Below, piece by piece: positions 19,000-29,399 of a stretch of 64,000 nucleotides of DNA. Both the position numbers and the translations under genes were made by a program. Below the pieces are notes generated by a model, which saw only the letters and a program-made list of their open reading frames with translations, was not told the DNA's origin and made no database searches. Numbering within the stretch: position 1 is the stretch's first letter; each line of letters opens with the position of its first letter. The stretch comes from Rhizobiaceae bacterium (GTDB lineage: Bacteria; Pseudomonadota; Alphaproteobacteria; Rhizobiales; Rhizobiaceae): NCBI GenBank assembly GCA_017640615.1, contig JAEPQK010000002.1:372001-436000 (forward strand), read 5' to 3'.

Positions 19000-19922
19000 T
19001 CGCCGTCCCTCACCAGATTGACGAAAATATCTTCAAGCGAACTCTGCTTGGTTGAGAGGTCGCGCACGCCGACCCCGGCGCTGGAAAGTTCGGCCAGAAG
19101 CTTGCCGATACCCGTGCGGTCGGCTGCCGTGTCGTATCGGTAGACCAGGGTGCGGCCTTCGTCCTCGAGCGTCAGGTCGATCTCTTTCAGTCCGTCGGGC
19201 AGCGCGTCGAGCGGTTCGCGCAGATTGAGCGTCAATATCTTCTCGCCCATCTTGCGCATCAGCTCGGTCTTTTCCTCGACGAGAAGCAGCTTGCCCTTGC
19301 TGATCACACCGACCCGGTCGGCGATATTTTCGGCTTCTTCGATGTAGTGCGTGGTGAGGATCACGGTGACACCGGTTTCGCGCAGACGGCCGATCAGCTC
19401 CCACATGCTCTTGCGCAGTTCCACGTCGACGCCCGCTGTCGGCTCGTCGAGGAACAGAATGCGAGGCTCATGCGCCAGCGCCTTGGCAATCATCACACGC
19501 CGTTTCATGCCGCCCGAAAGCGCCATGATCTTTTCCTTGCGCTTATCCCAGAGCGAGAGGTCCTTGAGGATCTGCTCGACGAGCGCGGGGTTGCGCGGCT
19601 TGCCGAACAGCCCCCGCGAAAAACTCACCGTCGCCTGCACGCTCTCAAACGCTTCGACATGCAACTCCTGAGGCACAAGGCCGATCAGGCTTCGCGCCGC
19701 GCGGAAGTCGGAGATGATGTCGTGCCCGCCCACCGTCACCGAGCCAGAGCTTGGGTTCACCAGCCCGCAAACGATCGAAATCAGCGTTGTCTTGCCGGCA
19801 CCGTTGGGCCCAAGCAGCGCCAGAATTTCGCCTTCCTTGACGTCGAGGTTGACTGCATCGAGCGCCTTCAGCCCGCCGGGATAAGTCTTGGTGAGTTCGG
19901 AAATGGATATGACCGGCTTCAT
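18996..19922 (-). CDS. ABC transporter ATP-binding protein
   Basis: A 308-residue ATPase for the neighbouring permease. Walker A is GPNGAGKTT, the signature is LSGGMKRRV and Walker B is [10 protein letters not shown]; the C-terminal 80 residues form the extension usual in YadG/NodI-type exporters. ATG 19922 ([17 protein letters not shown]) is chosen over an in-frame opening back to 20081 that adds unlike sequence. It forms a two-gene operon with the permease. Confidence 0.93.
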   Translation of the reverse strand: MKPVISISELTKTYPGGLKALDAVNLDVKEGEILALLGPNGAGKTTLISIVCGLVNPSSGSVTVGGHDIISDFRAARSLIGLVPQELHVEAFESVQATVSFSRGLFGKPRNPALVEQILKDLSLWDKRKEKIMALSGGMKRRVMIAKALAHEPRILFLDEPTAGVDVELRKSMWELIGRLRETGVTVILTTHYIEEAENIADRVGVISKGKLLLVEEKTELMRKMGEKILTLNLREPLDALPDGLKEIDLTLEDEGRTLVYRYDTAADRTGIGKLLAELSSAGVGVRDLSTKQSSLEDIFVNLVRDGE

Positions 19923-20107
19923 GAGCGATGCCTGGATGATTGGAAAACGGAATGTGGGCGGGATCGATATATTTATGCGGAAACCTGCATACCAGCCCAA
20001 ACCGCTTGGTCCAGCTAGCCATACTGTCAGCCTTGTGTCAGGAGCCGCGGCGCACTTGACGCGCGCGGCCGCCTGCGCCACGACGCTGAGAAATATCGGA
20101 GGTCGGC

Positions 20108-21034
20108 ATGAGCATCGCTTTCACATTCCCGGGGCAGGGCAGCCAGGCTGTTGGCATGGGCAAGGCTTTGGCCGACGCTTCCTCGGCGGCCCGTGCCGTA
20201 TTTGCGGAGGTCGATGAGGCGCTTGGCCAGAAACTCTCTAGCCTGATGTGGGATGGCCCCGAGAACGAACTGACGCTGACCGCCAATGCGCAGCCGGCAC
20301 TGATGGCGGTGTCGATCGCTGCGCTTAAGGCGATGGAAGAACGCGGCTTTTCACTCAAAGATAAGGTGGCCTACGTCGCCGGCCATTCGCTTGGCGAATA
20401 CTCTGCTCTATGCGCTGCCGGCATGTTTTCGCTGGCCGACACCGCGCGGCTGTTGCGCATTCGCGGAAACGCCATGCAGGCCGCTGTGCCAGTGGGCGAA
20501 GGTGCTATGGCGGCCATTATCGGGCTTGAGCAGACCGACGTTGAAGCAGCCTGTTCGGAAGCCGGCTGTCAGATCGCCAACGACAACGGCGGCGGACAGC
20601 TCGTGATTTCCGGTTCAAAGGGCCCGGTCGAGGAAGCTGCGCGCACATGCACCGAAAAGGGCGCAAAACGCGCATTGATGCTGCCCGTTTCAGCGCCCTT
20701 CCATTCCGCGCTCATGGCGCCGGCAGCGGACGCAATGCGCGAGGCGCTGGCCGGTGTCGCCAAGAATGCGCCGGTCGTCCCGGTCATATCTAACGTATCG
20801 GTTTCGCCGTCATCCGACCCCGAGGACATCGCGGCCAAACTGGTGCAGCAGGTAACTGGGCAGGTCCGCTGGCGCGAAACCGTGGAGTGGTTCGGCGCCA
20901 ACGGCGTAACGACGCTTTACGAGGTCGGCTCCGGCAAGGTGCTGTCGGGCCTCACGCGGCGAATCAACCGCGACCTCGCGACGGCCAATGTCGGTTCACC
21001 TGAAGACGTGGACGCCGCACTGGCGGCGCTCTGA
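20108..21034 (+). CDS. fabD: Malonyl-CoA:ACP transacylase
   Basis: Transfers malonyl from CoA to acyl carrier protein to feed fatty acid elongation. The 308-residue protein has the active serine Ser94 in [14 protein letters not shown] and the N-terminal FPGQGSQ motif; the second catalytic residue, His, is in [15 protein letters not shown] lies upstream of the ATG. First gene of fabD-fabG-acpP-fabF. Confidence 0.97.
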   Translation: MSIAFTFPGQGSQAVGMGKALADASSAARAVFAEVDEALGQKLSSLMWDGPENELTLTANAQPALMAVSIAALKAMEERGFSLKDKVAYVAGHSLGEYSALCAAGMFSLADTARLLRIRGNAMQAAVPVGEGAMAAIIGLEQTDVEAACSEAGCQIANDNGGGQLVISGSKGPVEEAARTCTEKGAKRALMLPVSAPFHSALMAPAADAMREALAGVAKNAPVVPVISNVSVSPSSDPEDIAAKLVQQVTGQVRWRETVEWFGANGVTTLYEVGSGKVLSGLTRRINRDLATANVGSPEDVDAALAAL

Positions 21035-21041
21035 CCATTCG

Positions 21042-21070
21042 GCACTCCTCGATGAAGGAGTGCGACTTTT
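21042..21070 (+). terminator. Hairpin between fabD and fabG, possible weak terminator or attenuator
   Basis: Perfect stem GCACTCCT (21042-21049) with AGGAGTGC (21056-21063), loop of 6 nt, followed by GACTTTTCC. The T-run is short, so read-through to fabG is likely; it may set the fabD to fabG ratio or stabilise the 3' end of a fabD message. Confidence 0.5.
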
Positions 21071-21089
21071 CCTATCTGGGAGACACATC

Positions 21090-21830
21090 ATGCTTGACCT
21101 TACCGGCCGCAAGGCCCTCGTCACCGGCGCATCCGGCGGCATTGGCGATGCGATTGCGCGCATGCTGCATGCGCAGGGCGCCACTGTCGGCCTGCACGGT
21201 ACACGGGTCGAAAAGCTGGAGGCGCTGGCGGGTGAGCTGGGCGGCGACAGGGTGAAGCTGTTCCCTGCCAATCTGTCGGACCGCGACGCGGTGAAGCAGC
21301 TGGCCCAGAAGGCCGAAGCCGAGCTCCAAGGTGTCGACATTCTGGTGAACAATGCCGGCATCACGAAGGACGGCCTGTTCGTGCGCATGTCGGATGCCGA
21401 TTGGGATGCTGTGATCGAAGTCAATCTGAGTGCCGTCTTTCGCCTGACGCGGGAACTCACCCACCCGATGATGAAGCGCCGGCATGGCCGCATCATCAAC
21501 ATAACTTCGGTCGTTGGCATCACCGGCAACCCCGGCCAGGCAAATTACTGCGCTTCCAAGGCTGGCATGATCGGTTTTTCGAAATCGCTGGCGCAGGAAA
21601 TCGCCTCGCGCGGCATCACGGTCAACTGCGTGGCCCCCGGCTTCATCGAATCGGCCATGACCGAAAAGCTCAATGAAAAGCAGTCGGAAGCCATCATGGG
21701 TTCCATTCCGATGAAGCGCATGGGCACCGGTGCCGAGGTTGCCTCTGCGGTGACCTATCTTGCCTCCGACGAGGCGTCCTACATGACCGGCCAGACGCTT
21801 CATGTGAATGGCGGCATGGCGATGATCTGA
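21090..21830 (+). CDS. fabG: 3-oxoacyl-ACP reductase
   Basis: NADPH-dependent reduction of beta-ketoacyl-ACP in fatty acid synthesis. The 246-residue SDR has TGASGGIG (12-19), NNAG (87-90) and the triad Ser140, Tyr153, Lys157 (YCASK). ATG 21090 has GGGAG upstream; the frame is open further back but MLDLTGRKALVTG is the standard start. It lies between fabD and acpP, which identifies it as FabG rather than another SDR. Confidence 0.97.
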   Translation: MLDLTGRKALVTGASGGIGDAIARMLHAQGATVGLHGTRVEKLEALAGELGGDRVKLFPANLSDRDAVKQLAQKAEAELQGVDILVNNAGITKDGLFVRMSDADWDAVIEVNLSAVFRLTRELTHPMMKRRHGRIINITSVVGITGNPGQANYCASKAGMIGFSKSLAQEIASRGITVNCVAPGFIESAMTEKLNEKQSEAIMGSIPMKRMGTGAEVASAVTYLASDEASYMTGQTLHVNGGMAMI

Positions 21831-22094
21831 CATCGCTGTCCCCCTGGCGGTGAAAAGGTTCTGAGCCGGCGGTTTATCCACTGTTCTGGACTTGGACAGG
21901 GGCGGTTTTTTGGTGTAATCCGGCCCCGGAACAGCGCGCGGCGATCATCCGGTCGCCTGCAAGCTATAGATGCAAACCCGTTGGACTGATTGGGCGGTTC
22001 GAGATTTACCCGCTTGAACCTGTCATCTTTCAGCTTGATATGCGGAACCAGTGCCGCTAACCAACATCGAAAAACCGGAGTCGAGGTTCATAAA

Positions 22095-22331
22095 ATGAGC
22101 GATACCGCAGAGCGCGTTAAGAAAATTGTTGTCGAGCATCTCGGCGTTGACGCCGACAAAGTCACCGAACAGGCGAGCTTTATCGACGATCTTGGCGCGG
22201 ACAGTCTCGACACGGTCGAACTCGTCATGGCGTTCGAGGAAGAATTCGGCGTTGAAATCCCGGACGATGCCGCGGAGACGATCCTCACCGTGGGCGACGC
22301 GGTGAAGTATATCGACAAGTCCTCTTCCTAA
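22095..22331 (+). CDS. acpP: Acyl carrier protein
   Basis: A 78-residue acidic protein whose Ser37 in GADSLDT takes the phosphopantetheine arm that carries growing acyl chains. The sequence around it is nearly invariant in bacteria. GAGG precedes ATG 22095. A 264-nt gap separates it from fabG and probably holds its own promoter, as expected for a very highly expressed protein. Confidence 0.98.
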   Translation: MSDTAERVKKIVVEHLGVDADKVTEQASFIDDLGADSLDTVELVMAFEEEFGVEIPDDAAETILTVGDAVKYIDKSSS

Positions 22332-22360
22332 GCGGACCTTCCGCTAAAGCGGAACCTTCG

Positions 22361-23617
22361 ATGAGACGTGTTGTCGTAACAGGCATGGGATTGCTGTCGC
22401 CGTTTGGCGGCGGCGTCGATCATGCGTGGAAACAGCTTCTCGCAGGCAAGAGTTCGACGCGCCGCATTGACGCGTTCGAGGTCGACGATCTGCCGTGCAA
22501 GATCGCGAGTTCCATCCCCCGTGAGGGCGAAGCCGCGTTCAATCCGGATGACTATCTGGAGCCGAAGGAACAGCGGAAAGTTGCTGACTTCATCACCTAC
22601 GGCATCGCCGCCGCCGATATGGCGCTGGCCGATTCCGGCTGGGAGCCGAAAACCGACGACGATCGTTTCGCCACGGGCGTGATGATCGGCTCCGGCATTG
22701 GCGGCATCGAAGGCATTGCTGAAAACGCGATGCTTCTGGCCGAGCGCGGCCCGCGCCGCATCAGCCCCTTCTTTATTCCAGGCAATATCATCAACCTGGC
22801 GTCCGGCCACGTGTCGATCCGCCACGGTCTAAAGGGCCCGAACCACGCGGTGGTGACCGCCTGCTCGACCGGCGCTCATGCGATTGGAGATGCCGCACGC
22901 ATCGTCGCGCTGGGTGACGCGGACGTGATGGTTGCCGGCGGCACGGAATCGCCGATCACACGGCTTTCCATCGCTGGCTTTTCGGCCTGCCGGGCGCTGG
23001 CGACAGCATTCAACGACACGCCCGAAAAAGCGTCGCGACCCTACGACAAGGACCGCGACGGATTTGTCATGGGCGAGGGCGCCGGCGTCGTCGTTCTCGA
23101 AGAGCTTGAGCATGCCAAAGCGCGCGGCGCCAAGATTTACGGCGAAGTCATCGGCTACGGCATGTCGGGTGATGCCTATCACATCACCGCGCCGTCCGAA
23201 GATGGCGACGGCGCCTATCGCTGTATGACGGCGGCGATCAAGCGCGCCGGCATTATGGCGTCCGACATCGACTACATCAACGCACATGGCACTTCGACCA
23301 TGGCCGATACGATCGAACTCGGCGCGGTTGAGCGCGTCGTCGGCAATGCGGCCTCGAAGGTCTCCATGTCGTCGACCAAATCCTCAGTCGGCCACCTTCT
23401 GGGTGCTGCCGGCGCCGCCGAGGCGATCTTCTCGCTGCTTGCAATCCGCGACAACATTGCGCCTGCCACCATCAATCTCGACAACCCGTCGGTTGAAACC
23501 GAGATCGACCTGGTGCCCAAAAAGCCGCGCGAACGCCAAATCGACGTAGCGCTGTCCAATTCATTCGGTTTCGGCGGCACAAACGCATCCCTGATATTCA
23601 GGCGTTATGATGCTTGA
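22361..23617 (+). CDS. fabF: 3-oxoacyl-ACP synthase II
   Basis: Elongating condensing enzyme of fatty acid synthesis. The 418-residue thiolase-fold protein has the nucleophile Cys168 in VVTACSTGAHA, a His in INAHGTSTMADT and the Lys/His stretch TKSSVGHLLGAAGA. It starts 29 nt after acpP. Confidence 0.97.
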   Translation: MRRVVVTGMGLLSPFGGGVDHAWKQLLAGKSSTRRIDAFEVDDLPCKIASSIPREGEAAFNPDDYLEPKEQRKVADFITYGIAAADMALADSGWEPKTDDDRFATGVMIGSGIGGIEGIAENAMLLAERGPRRISPFFIPGNIINLASGHVSIRHGLKGPNHAVVTACSTGAHAIGDAARIVALGDADVMVAGGTESPITRLSIAGFSACRALATAFNDTPEKASRPYDKDRDGFVMGEGAGVVVLEELEHAKARGAKIYGEVIGYGMSGDAYHITAPSEDGDGAYRCMTAAIKRAGIMASDIDYINAHGTSTMADTIELGAVERVVGNAASKVSMSSTKSSVGHLLGAAGAAEAIFSLLAIRDNIAPATINLDNPSVETEIDLVPKKPRERQIDVALSNSFGFGGTNASLIFRRYDA

Positions 23618-23719
23618 TGCGGCGCTGCGCGTGCGCCGGCGTCGTCAATTTTGCCACATTCGAAACCAACCTTCGGCGTCGAGTCACCAACACCCGAAGC
23701 AATGGAGCGCACATTCGCG

Positions 23720-24871
23720 ATGAGCGACAATAACGGCAACGCGAGCGCTGTACCGGGCCGGCCCGAAATGCCGTCCGTAATAGTTCCCAAATCCGCCAGC
23801 GAGGCGCTGCGGCCGGAGGCAGGTACGCCCCCGCCGCGCCGTTCGCGTCGGGCTCGCAACCAGTTTGTCGTTTTCCTGAATTTCGTGCTCTCCGTCGTTA
23901 TTTTTCTGACGCTGGCTGGAGGCGCAGCCATCTATTTCGGCGCACGTCAGTTCGAGGAGCCGGGTCCGCTGAAGACCACCGATACGGTGCTTGTTCGTCC
24001 AAGCACAAGCGTTGCCGACATCGCGTCCCAGCTCGAGCGGCTGAGCATGGTGTCGGATGCTCGTATTTTCCGGCTCGGTGTGCGTGCCTTCGGCCATGAC
24101 GACACCCTCAAGGCCGGCGAATATGAAATTCGCGCCGGCGCCTCCATGCGCGACATCATGGAACTGATGCAGAGCGGCAAGTCGGTTCAGTATTCGCTGA
24201 CTATTCCGGAAGGCATGACGGTCTGGCAGGCCTTCAAGCGTATTGCCGCGACCGAAGAGCTTTCCGGCGATTTGCCGGCTGAGCTGCCGGCTGAGGGGAG
24301 CCTCGCTGCTGATACGCTGCGTTTCACGCGCGGCATGGAGCGCAAGGCGATTGTCGACAAGCTGATCGCCGATCAGCGCGCGTTGGTCGAAAGCATCTGG
24401 GCGCGGCGTGATCCTGACCTGCCGATCAACACGATCGACGAGTTCGTGACGCTCGCTTCCATCGTGGAGAAGGAGACCGGCCGCGCCGACGAGCGGCCGC
24501 ATGTTGCCTCGGTCTTCGTCAACCGGCTGCGGCGCGGCATGCGGCTGCAGTCAGACCCGACGATCCTTTACGGCCTGTTCGGAGGACAGGGCAAACCCGA
24601 GGGCCGCCCGATCTACCGCTCCGATATCGACAAGCCCACGCCTTACAACACTTATACGATCGATGGCCTGCCGCCTGGTCCAATCGCCAATCCGGGCCGG
24701 GCAGCTCTTGAGGCCGTCGCAAACCCGTCCGAAACCAAAGACCTGTACTTTGTCGCCGACGGTACGGGCGGGCATGTGTTTGCGGAAACACTGGACGAGC
24801 ACAATGCCAACGTTGCTCGCTACCGCGCCTTCCTCAAGCAACAGGAAGAAGCCGCTGCCGCCGGCGACTGA
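23720..24871 (+). CDS. mltG: Endolytic murein transglycosylase
   Basis: Cleaves nascent glycan strands and so sets their length. The 383-residue protein has a cytoplasmic Pro/Arg-rich N-terminus, one membrane helix (VVFLNFVLSVVIFLTLAGGA), a LysM-like region and the YceG domain with the catalytic Glu in ASIVEKETGRADERP followed by VASVFVNRLRRGM. ATG 23720 is chosen; the earlier in-frame openings use a TTG (23651) or lack a ribosome site. Confidence 0.93.
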   Translation: MSDNNGNASAVPGRPEMPSVIVPKSASEALRPEAGTPPPRRSRRARNQFVVFLNFVLSVVIFLTLAGGAAIYFGARQFEEPGPLKTTDTVLVRPSTSVADIASQLERLSMVSDARIFRLGVRAFGHDDTLKAGEYEIRAGASMRDIMELMQSGKSVQYSLTIPEGMTVWQAFKRIAATEELSGDLPAELPAEGSLAADTLRFTRGMERKAIVDKLIADQRALVESIWARRDPDLPINTIDEFVTLASIVEKETGRADERPHVASVFVNRLRRGMRLQSDPTILYGLFGGQGKPEGRPIYRSDIDKPTPYNTYTIDGLPPGPIANPGRAALEAVANPSETKDLYFVADGTGGHVFAETLDEHNANVARYRAFLKQQEEAAAAGD

Positions 24872-24957
24872 GGAGTTGGTTTTCAGCCCCCGCCGCAACA
24901 ATGCAGAAATTTCCGCCGGAATCAGCTAGGCTCCGCGAACATCAGGGGCTTGGTGGG

Positions 24958-25845
24958 ATGGCTCTTCAGAGCATGACGGGGTTCGCCCGCGCGTCGGGCG
25001 AGTATCGCGAAACGGCAATCGTGTGGGAGATGCGGTCGGTGAACGGCCGCAGCCTCGACGTTCGTTTGCGCCTGCCTTCCGGGCGGGAGGCGATGGAGCC
25101 GCGCGTCCGGCAGGCAATTCAGTCCAAATTCTCTCGCGGAAACATCCAGGCGACGCTCTCGCTTGCAACTGTCGATGGCGCGCTGCGGCCCGTCATCAAT
25201 CATGACCTGCTTGCAGAACTCTCCGCGCAGGCGAAACTGCTGCAGGACAAATTCGATCTTGCGGCCCCGTCCGCCGATGGCCTCCTTTCGCTGCGCGGCG
25301 TAATCGAAATTCCCGATGCCGCCGCCTCACCCGATGAGCGTGAAGCGCTTGAGGCCGAAATCATGATCGTACTTGGCCAGGCGCTGGACGCGCTGGCGGA
25401 AGCGCGCATTGCCGAAGGGGCCGCGCTCTCAAACCTTCTGGGCGGCAATATCGATGCCATCGAAGAACTGACCAAAAAGGCTGAAGCCGACCCGTCGCGC
25501 GAGCCGGAGGCAATCCGCGCGCGTTTGGCCGACCAGGTGGCGCAATTGCTCGGCGCGTCAGCCCAATTCGACGAAGCTCGCCTTCATGCGGAAGCCGCGT
25601 TTCTTGCCACCAAGGCAGACATTCGCGAAGAGATCGACCGCTTGTTGACACACGCCAAATCAGGTCGCGCCTTGCTTGCAAGCGGCGGTCCTATCGGCCG
25701 CAAGCTGGAATTCCTGGCACAGGAATTTAACCGCGAAGCCAACACTTTGTGCTCAAAGTCCAATGCATCTTCCATCACCGCGATCGGGCTTGATCTCAAG
25801 GCCGTGGTCGATCAGTTCCGTGAACAGGTTCAGAACCTCGAATGA
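24958..25845 (+). CDS. YicC family endoribonuclease
   Basis: A 295-residue cytoplasmic protein with the N-terminal YicC domain ([28 protein letters not shown]) and the C-terminal DUF1732 domain ending [14 protein letters not shown]. coli YicC is an RNase that acts on sRNA. AGGGG lies 9 nt before ATG 24958. It overlaps gmk by 4 nt (ATGA), a linkage preserved in many bacteria. Confidence 0.93.
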   Translation: MALQSMTGFARASGEYRETAIVWEMRSVNGRSLDVRLRLPSGREAMEPRVRQAIQSKFSRGNIQATLSLATVDGALRPVINHDLLAELSAQAKLLQDKFDLAAPSADGLLSLRGVIEIPDAAASPDEREALEAEIMIVLGQALDALAEARIAEGAALSNLLGGNIDAIEELTKKAEADPSREPEAIRARLADQVAQLLGASAQFDEARLHAEAAFLATKADIREEIDRLLTHAKSGRALLASGGPIGRKLEFLAQEFNREANTLCSKSNASSITAIGLDLKAVVDQFREQVQNLE

Positions 25846-26501
25846 ATATCGCTCGTGATTTGCCCTCTGCTCATATTCGCCGGCGCGGCCTCATGCTCGT
25901 CCTTTCGTCTCCCTCGGGCGCCGGAAAATCGACGATCGCCCGCAACCTTCTGGAAGAGGACAAGGGTTTCGAGCTTTCAGTGAGTTACACCACGCGCCAG
26001 CGGCGCGGCAGTGAAATCGACGGCGTGCATTATCACTTCGTCACACAGCGCGAATTCGAACGGCTGCGCGACGACGATGAGTTGCTGGAATGGGCCGAGG
26101 TCCACGGCAATCTCTATGCCTCGCCGCGCGAACAGGCCGAACAGGCGATGTCAGGCGGCCGCGACATGCTGTTCGACATCGACTGGCAGGGCGCGGACCA
26201 GCTGCGCGAAAAAATGCCGGCCGACATTGTTTCGGTTTTCATCCTGCCGCCCTCGATGGCGGAGCTGAAATCGCGCCTGATGCGCCGCGCGGAAGATCAG
26301 GAACAGGTCATTGAGCAGCGGCTGAAAAACGCGCGTGAAGAGATCGAGCATTGGCGCAAATATGATTATGTCGTCATCAACGACGATCTCGACCGTGCCT
26401 TTCATGCCGTGCAATCCATTGTGGCTGCCGAGCGCCTGCGCCGCGACCGCCGCTCCGGGCTGTTCGACTTCGTTGAGGATCTGCTGGGCGAAACGCCCTG
26501 A
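25842..26501 (+). CDS. gmk: Guanylate kinase
   Basis: Phosphorylates GMP to GDP. The 219-residue P-loop kinase has [10 protein letters not shown] near residues 22-31 and the GMP-binding region with [15 protein letters not shown]. Starts within the stop of the YicC gene; ends 2 nt from the convergent rsmA stop. Confidence 0.97.
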   Translation: MNIARDLPSAHIRRRGLMLVLSSPSGAGKSTIARNLLEEDKGFELSVSYTTRQRRGSEIDGVHYHFVTQREFERLRDDDELLEWAEVHGNLYASPREQAEQAMSGGRDMLFDIDWQGADQLREKMPADIVSVFILPPSMAELKSRLMRRAEDQEQVIEQRLKNAREEIEHWRKYDYVVINDDLDRAFHAVQSIVAAERLRRDRRSGLFDFVEDLLGETP

Positions 26502-26503
26502 GT

Positions 26504-27334
26504 TCAGCGCGCTGCATTCGCAAGCGCTACGAACTCCTCAACAGACAGCGTTTCCGCCCGTCTTGTCGGGTCAATGCCAACACCTTCCAGCAGCGTTGCA
26601 CCACCCAGTGCCTTGAGGCTCTGCCGCAGCATTTTGCGCCTTTGGCCGAACGCCGCCTGCGTAAGACGTTCCATGGTTTTGAGGTCTGCGGGCAGGGGCA
26701 CTTCCCTTGGCTCCAGCCGCACGACCGCAGAGGTGATTTTGGGCGGGGGGGTGAAGGCCTGACGCGGAACGTCGAACAATATCCGCGCTTCCGCGCGCCA
26801 GCCCGCAAGCACGCCAAGGCGTCCATAGGCGCTGCTGCCGGGCTCCGCGACGATGCGCTCGGCAACCTCCTTCTGGAACATCAGCGTGAGCGACTTCCAG
26901 AACGGTGGCCAGCCGGGAGTTGCGATCCAGCGCACGAGCAGCTCGGTGCCGATATTGTAGGGCAGGTTCGCGGCGATACGGACATTCTCGCTGGATCCCG
27001 CCAAAGCGCCGAAATCCGTCTTCAGCGCGTCGCCTTCGATGATATTTAACCGGCCAGGATAATGGTCGGCGATTTCGTGAAGCGCAGCGATACAACGGCG
27101 GTCGCGTTCGATCGCGATCACTCGCTTTGCGCCATTGGCCAGCAGGCCTCGCGTCAGGCCGCCGGGTCCGGGGCCGACCTCGATCACTGTCGCGTCTTCG
27201 AGCGGGCCGGCGGCGCGCGCAATCTTGCCCGTAAGGTTGAGGTCGAGCAGGAAATTCTGGCCGAGCTCCTTGCGTGCTCGCAGTTCATGGCGCGCGATAA
27301 CGTCCCGCAGCGGCGGGAGACCATCGCCGCTCAT
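26504..27334 (-). CDS. rsmA: 16S rRNA (A1518/A1519) dimethyltransferase
   Basis: Late 30S assembly methyltransferase (KsgA). The 276-residue protein has [13 protein letters not shown], the SAM loop [15 protein letters not shown] and the catalytic NLPYNI. The ATG lies inside the pdxA stop (ATGA overlap), last gene of the lptF-to-rsmA unit. Confidence 0.97.
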   Translation of the reverse strand: MSGDGLPPLRDVIARHELRARKELGQNFLLDLNLTGKIARAAGPLEDATVIEVGPGPGGLTRGLLANGAKRVIAIERDRRCIAALHEIADHYPGRLNIIEGDALKTDFGALAGSSENVRIAANLPYNIGTELLVRWIATPGWPPFWKSLTLMFQKEVAERIVAEPGSSAYGRLGVLAGWRAEARILFDVPRQAFTPPPKITSAVVRLEPREVPLPADLKTMERLTQAAFGQRRKMLRQSLKALGGATLLEGVGIDPTRRAETLSVEEFVALANAAR

Positions 27335-28359
27335 GTGTTGGCGGCCCGCCGCGCAGCCATTTCCGCTGCCATCTTCAGCGCCGCTATCAGGCTGTTGGGC
27401 CGCGCGACGCCCTTTCCGGCAATGTCGAACGCGGTGCCATGATCCGGCGACGTTCTGACAAATGGCAGACCGAGCGTGACATTCACGCCCTCATCGAATG
27501 CGAGCATTTTGGCCGGGATCAGCGCCTGATCGTGATACATGCAGACCGCCGCGTCGTAGCCGCTACGCGCCTGCGCGTGAAACATCGTATCGGCAGGCAG
27601 GGGGCCGGACACGTTCATTCCCCCGTTGCGTAGCTGCTCGATTGCAGGGGCAATGATTGCGCCGTCTTCGGTGCCAAGCGACCCGCCTTCGCCGGCATGA
27701 GGGTTGAGCCCCGAGACCGCGATCCGCGGCGCTGCAATGCCGAATTCGTTTCTTAGAGCTGAATGCACAATCCGCGTGGTTTCCACGATTGCTTCGACCG
27801 AAAGCAGACGTGGCACTTCGGCCAATGGCACATGGATCGTCACCGGTACGGTACGCAGATCGGACCCTGCGATCATCATGACCGGCCGCACGGCGTTGCC
27901 TGTGGCGCGCTCGGCGAGATGAGCGAGATATTCCGTGTGGCCGGGATGAGAGAACCCCGCGTCGTAAAGCGGCTTTTTGGCGATGGGATTGGTGACGACC
28001 GCCGCCGCCTTGCCTTCCAGCGTCAGCGCAACGGCGCGGTCGATTGCCTCAATGGTTCCCGTCGCACTTGCAGCGTCCGGCTGACCGACTTGGTTTACGA
28101 ACCGGTTCGCAAGCGGAACGACGGGCAGGGCGGTTTCGAACAGCGAGGCCGCTTCGTCCGGCGTGCATTCCGCGATTCCGACATCGAGGCTGCTGGCGCG
28201 TGCCGCAATCAGTGACGGATCGCACAGCAGAAAGAAAGGCGGCAACTGTAGTTCGTCGCGCCGCAGCCACGCCGCCGCCGCGATTTCCGGGCCAATGCCG
28301 GAGGGATCGCCGCAGGTCAGTGCCAGCGGCGTTTCATGCGATCTTGCCTGCTCGCTCAG
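27331..28359 (-). CDS. pdxA: 4-hydroxythreonine-4-phosphate dehydrogenase, probably with CTG start
   Basis: Oxidises 4-phosphohydroxythreonine in pyridoxal phosphate synthesis. The family's opening motif, here [16 protein letters not shown], lies upstream of the first usable TTG (28245), and no in-frame ATG, GTG or TTG exists before it, back into surA. The best start is CTG at 28359-28357, which overlaps the surA stop as CTGA and gives 342 residues, the normal length. The metal site His residues ([19 protein letters not shown]) are present. An alternative is a one-base frameshift near ATG 28337, which opens only seven codons out of frame. Confidence 0.88.
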   Translation of the reverse strand: MSEQARSHETPLALTCGDPSGIGPEIAAAAWLRRDELQLPPFFLLCDPSLIAARASSLDVGIAECTPDEAASLFETALPVVPLANRFVNQVGQPDAASATGTIEAIDRAVALTLEGKAAAVVTNPIAKKPLYDAGFSHPGHTEYLAHLAERATGNAVRPVMMIAGSDLRTVPVTIHVPLAEVPRLLSVEAIVETTRIVHSALRNEFGIAAPRIAVSGLNPHAGEGGSLGTEDGAIIAPAIEQLRNGGMNVSGPLPADTMFHAQARSGYDAAVCMYHDQALIPAKMLAFDEGVNVTLGLPFVRTSPDHGTAFDIAGKGVARPNSLIAALKMAAEMAARRAANT

Positions 28360-29288
28360 CGTGCGATGATCTGCGCCTTTTCGCGCAGCTCCGCAGTGTA
28401 CGTCTTGCTCAACGCATCTTGCTGGTTTTCGCCACCGGCTGCCTGCTCCTGCTGGTAAAGCAGTTGCGCTACACGGTCGTCTGAGGCCTGGCGCGTGCTG
28501 CAGATCAGCAGAAATTCGACGCCGCGCTCGGTTTCAATCGTCGAAGTCGCACCACCTGATCCGGCGGCCTTCACCGGCTTCTCCCATTCGGGCGGAAGCT
28601 CAGGCTCCAGCACACGACCGAGATCACGGATTGAGACATCGAGCATCGTCGCGGCAACGGCACGCGAAGTGTCGCAGCCGCTCATTTTGCCGCGCAGTGT
28701 CTGCGCCTCGCGCTTGCGGCGGCTGAGAATGGAGCGTCGCTCGCGTTCAGGCACAACGAGGATTACCTGCTGCAAGATGTATTCCGTCGTGGATGGCTTT
28801 TCGCCATCCTTCATCATGTTGCGCACTGCGTCCTGAATGTTGCGTCCACCGGCAGAACTGCGCGCTGTGACGGCCTGTCCCCAGCCCATCTGCGAGCGGA
28901 TGAAGCCCTTGAAATGGTCCTTCGTCACACCCGCTTGGCCCAGAATGCCATCCATCTGCCGCACGCTCATTCCATTCGATTTCGCGAAACGCTCATAGGC
29001 GGCTTCGACCTGCTGGTTCGAGATATTGATGCGCAGGCGGCGCACTTCCTGATCCCGCAGCGTCTGTTCGATCATCTCGTCTGTCGCGATCTGCCGTAGA
29101 TTGCCACCGCGCTGCATGAGCCGCAGCATCGCTGTACGCCGCTGAATATCGTAGGAAGTGATCGGTTCCTTATTGACGATGTACTTGACCTCGGCGGCCT
29201 GCGATTGCGTCGCTGTCACGGCCAATCCGCAGATGACCGCGAGCCCCGCGATCAGCACTGCCGAAAGCAATCTTTTGGAGGTCGTCAT
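28356..29288 (-). CDS. surA: SurA N-terminal domain protein, periplasmic chaperone
   Basis: A 310-residue exported protein with a signal peptide ([21 protein letters not shown], cleavage near SQAAEV). The SurA-type chaperone core follows ([15 protein letters not shown]), then a parvulin-like half that is shorter than in E. coli SurA. It helps outer-membrane proteins such as LptD to fold, and it sits directly after lptD. ATG 29288 with GGGAC upstream is used; 29297 is also possible. Confidence 0.87.
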   Translation of the reverse strand: MTTSKRLLSAVLIAGLAVICGLAVTATQSQAAEVKYIVNKEPITSYDIQRRTAMLRLMQRGGNLRQIATDEMIEQTLRDQEVRRLRINISNQQVEAAYERFAKSNGMSVRQMDGILGQAGVTKDHFKGFIRSQMGWGQAVTARSSAGGRNIQDAVRNMMKDGEKPSTTEYILQQVILVVPERERRSILSRRKREAQTLRGKMSGCDTSRAVAATMLDVSIRDLGRVLEPELPPEWEKPVKAAGSGGATSTIETERGVEFLLICSTRQASDDRVAQLLYQQEQAAGGENQQDALSKTYTAELREKAQIIAR

Positions 29289-29399
29289 GCGTCCCATCCC
29301 GTTTCTTGGTCTCTTCGTTTGGCTATCTGAGACCGTCTTTGCCGCAAATATGGGGCAAAAACTTGGCCCAAAACGCCCCCGGATCGTCCGCAACGCCAA

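Noticed and set aside
28335-28337. ATG upstream of pdxA as a start
   Set aside because: It is out of frame with the GDPSGIGPE motif and meets a stop after six codons.
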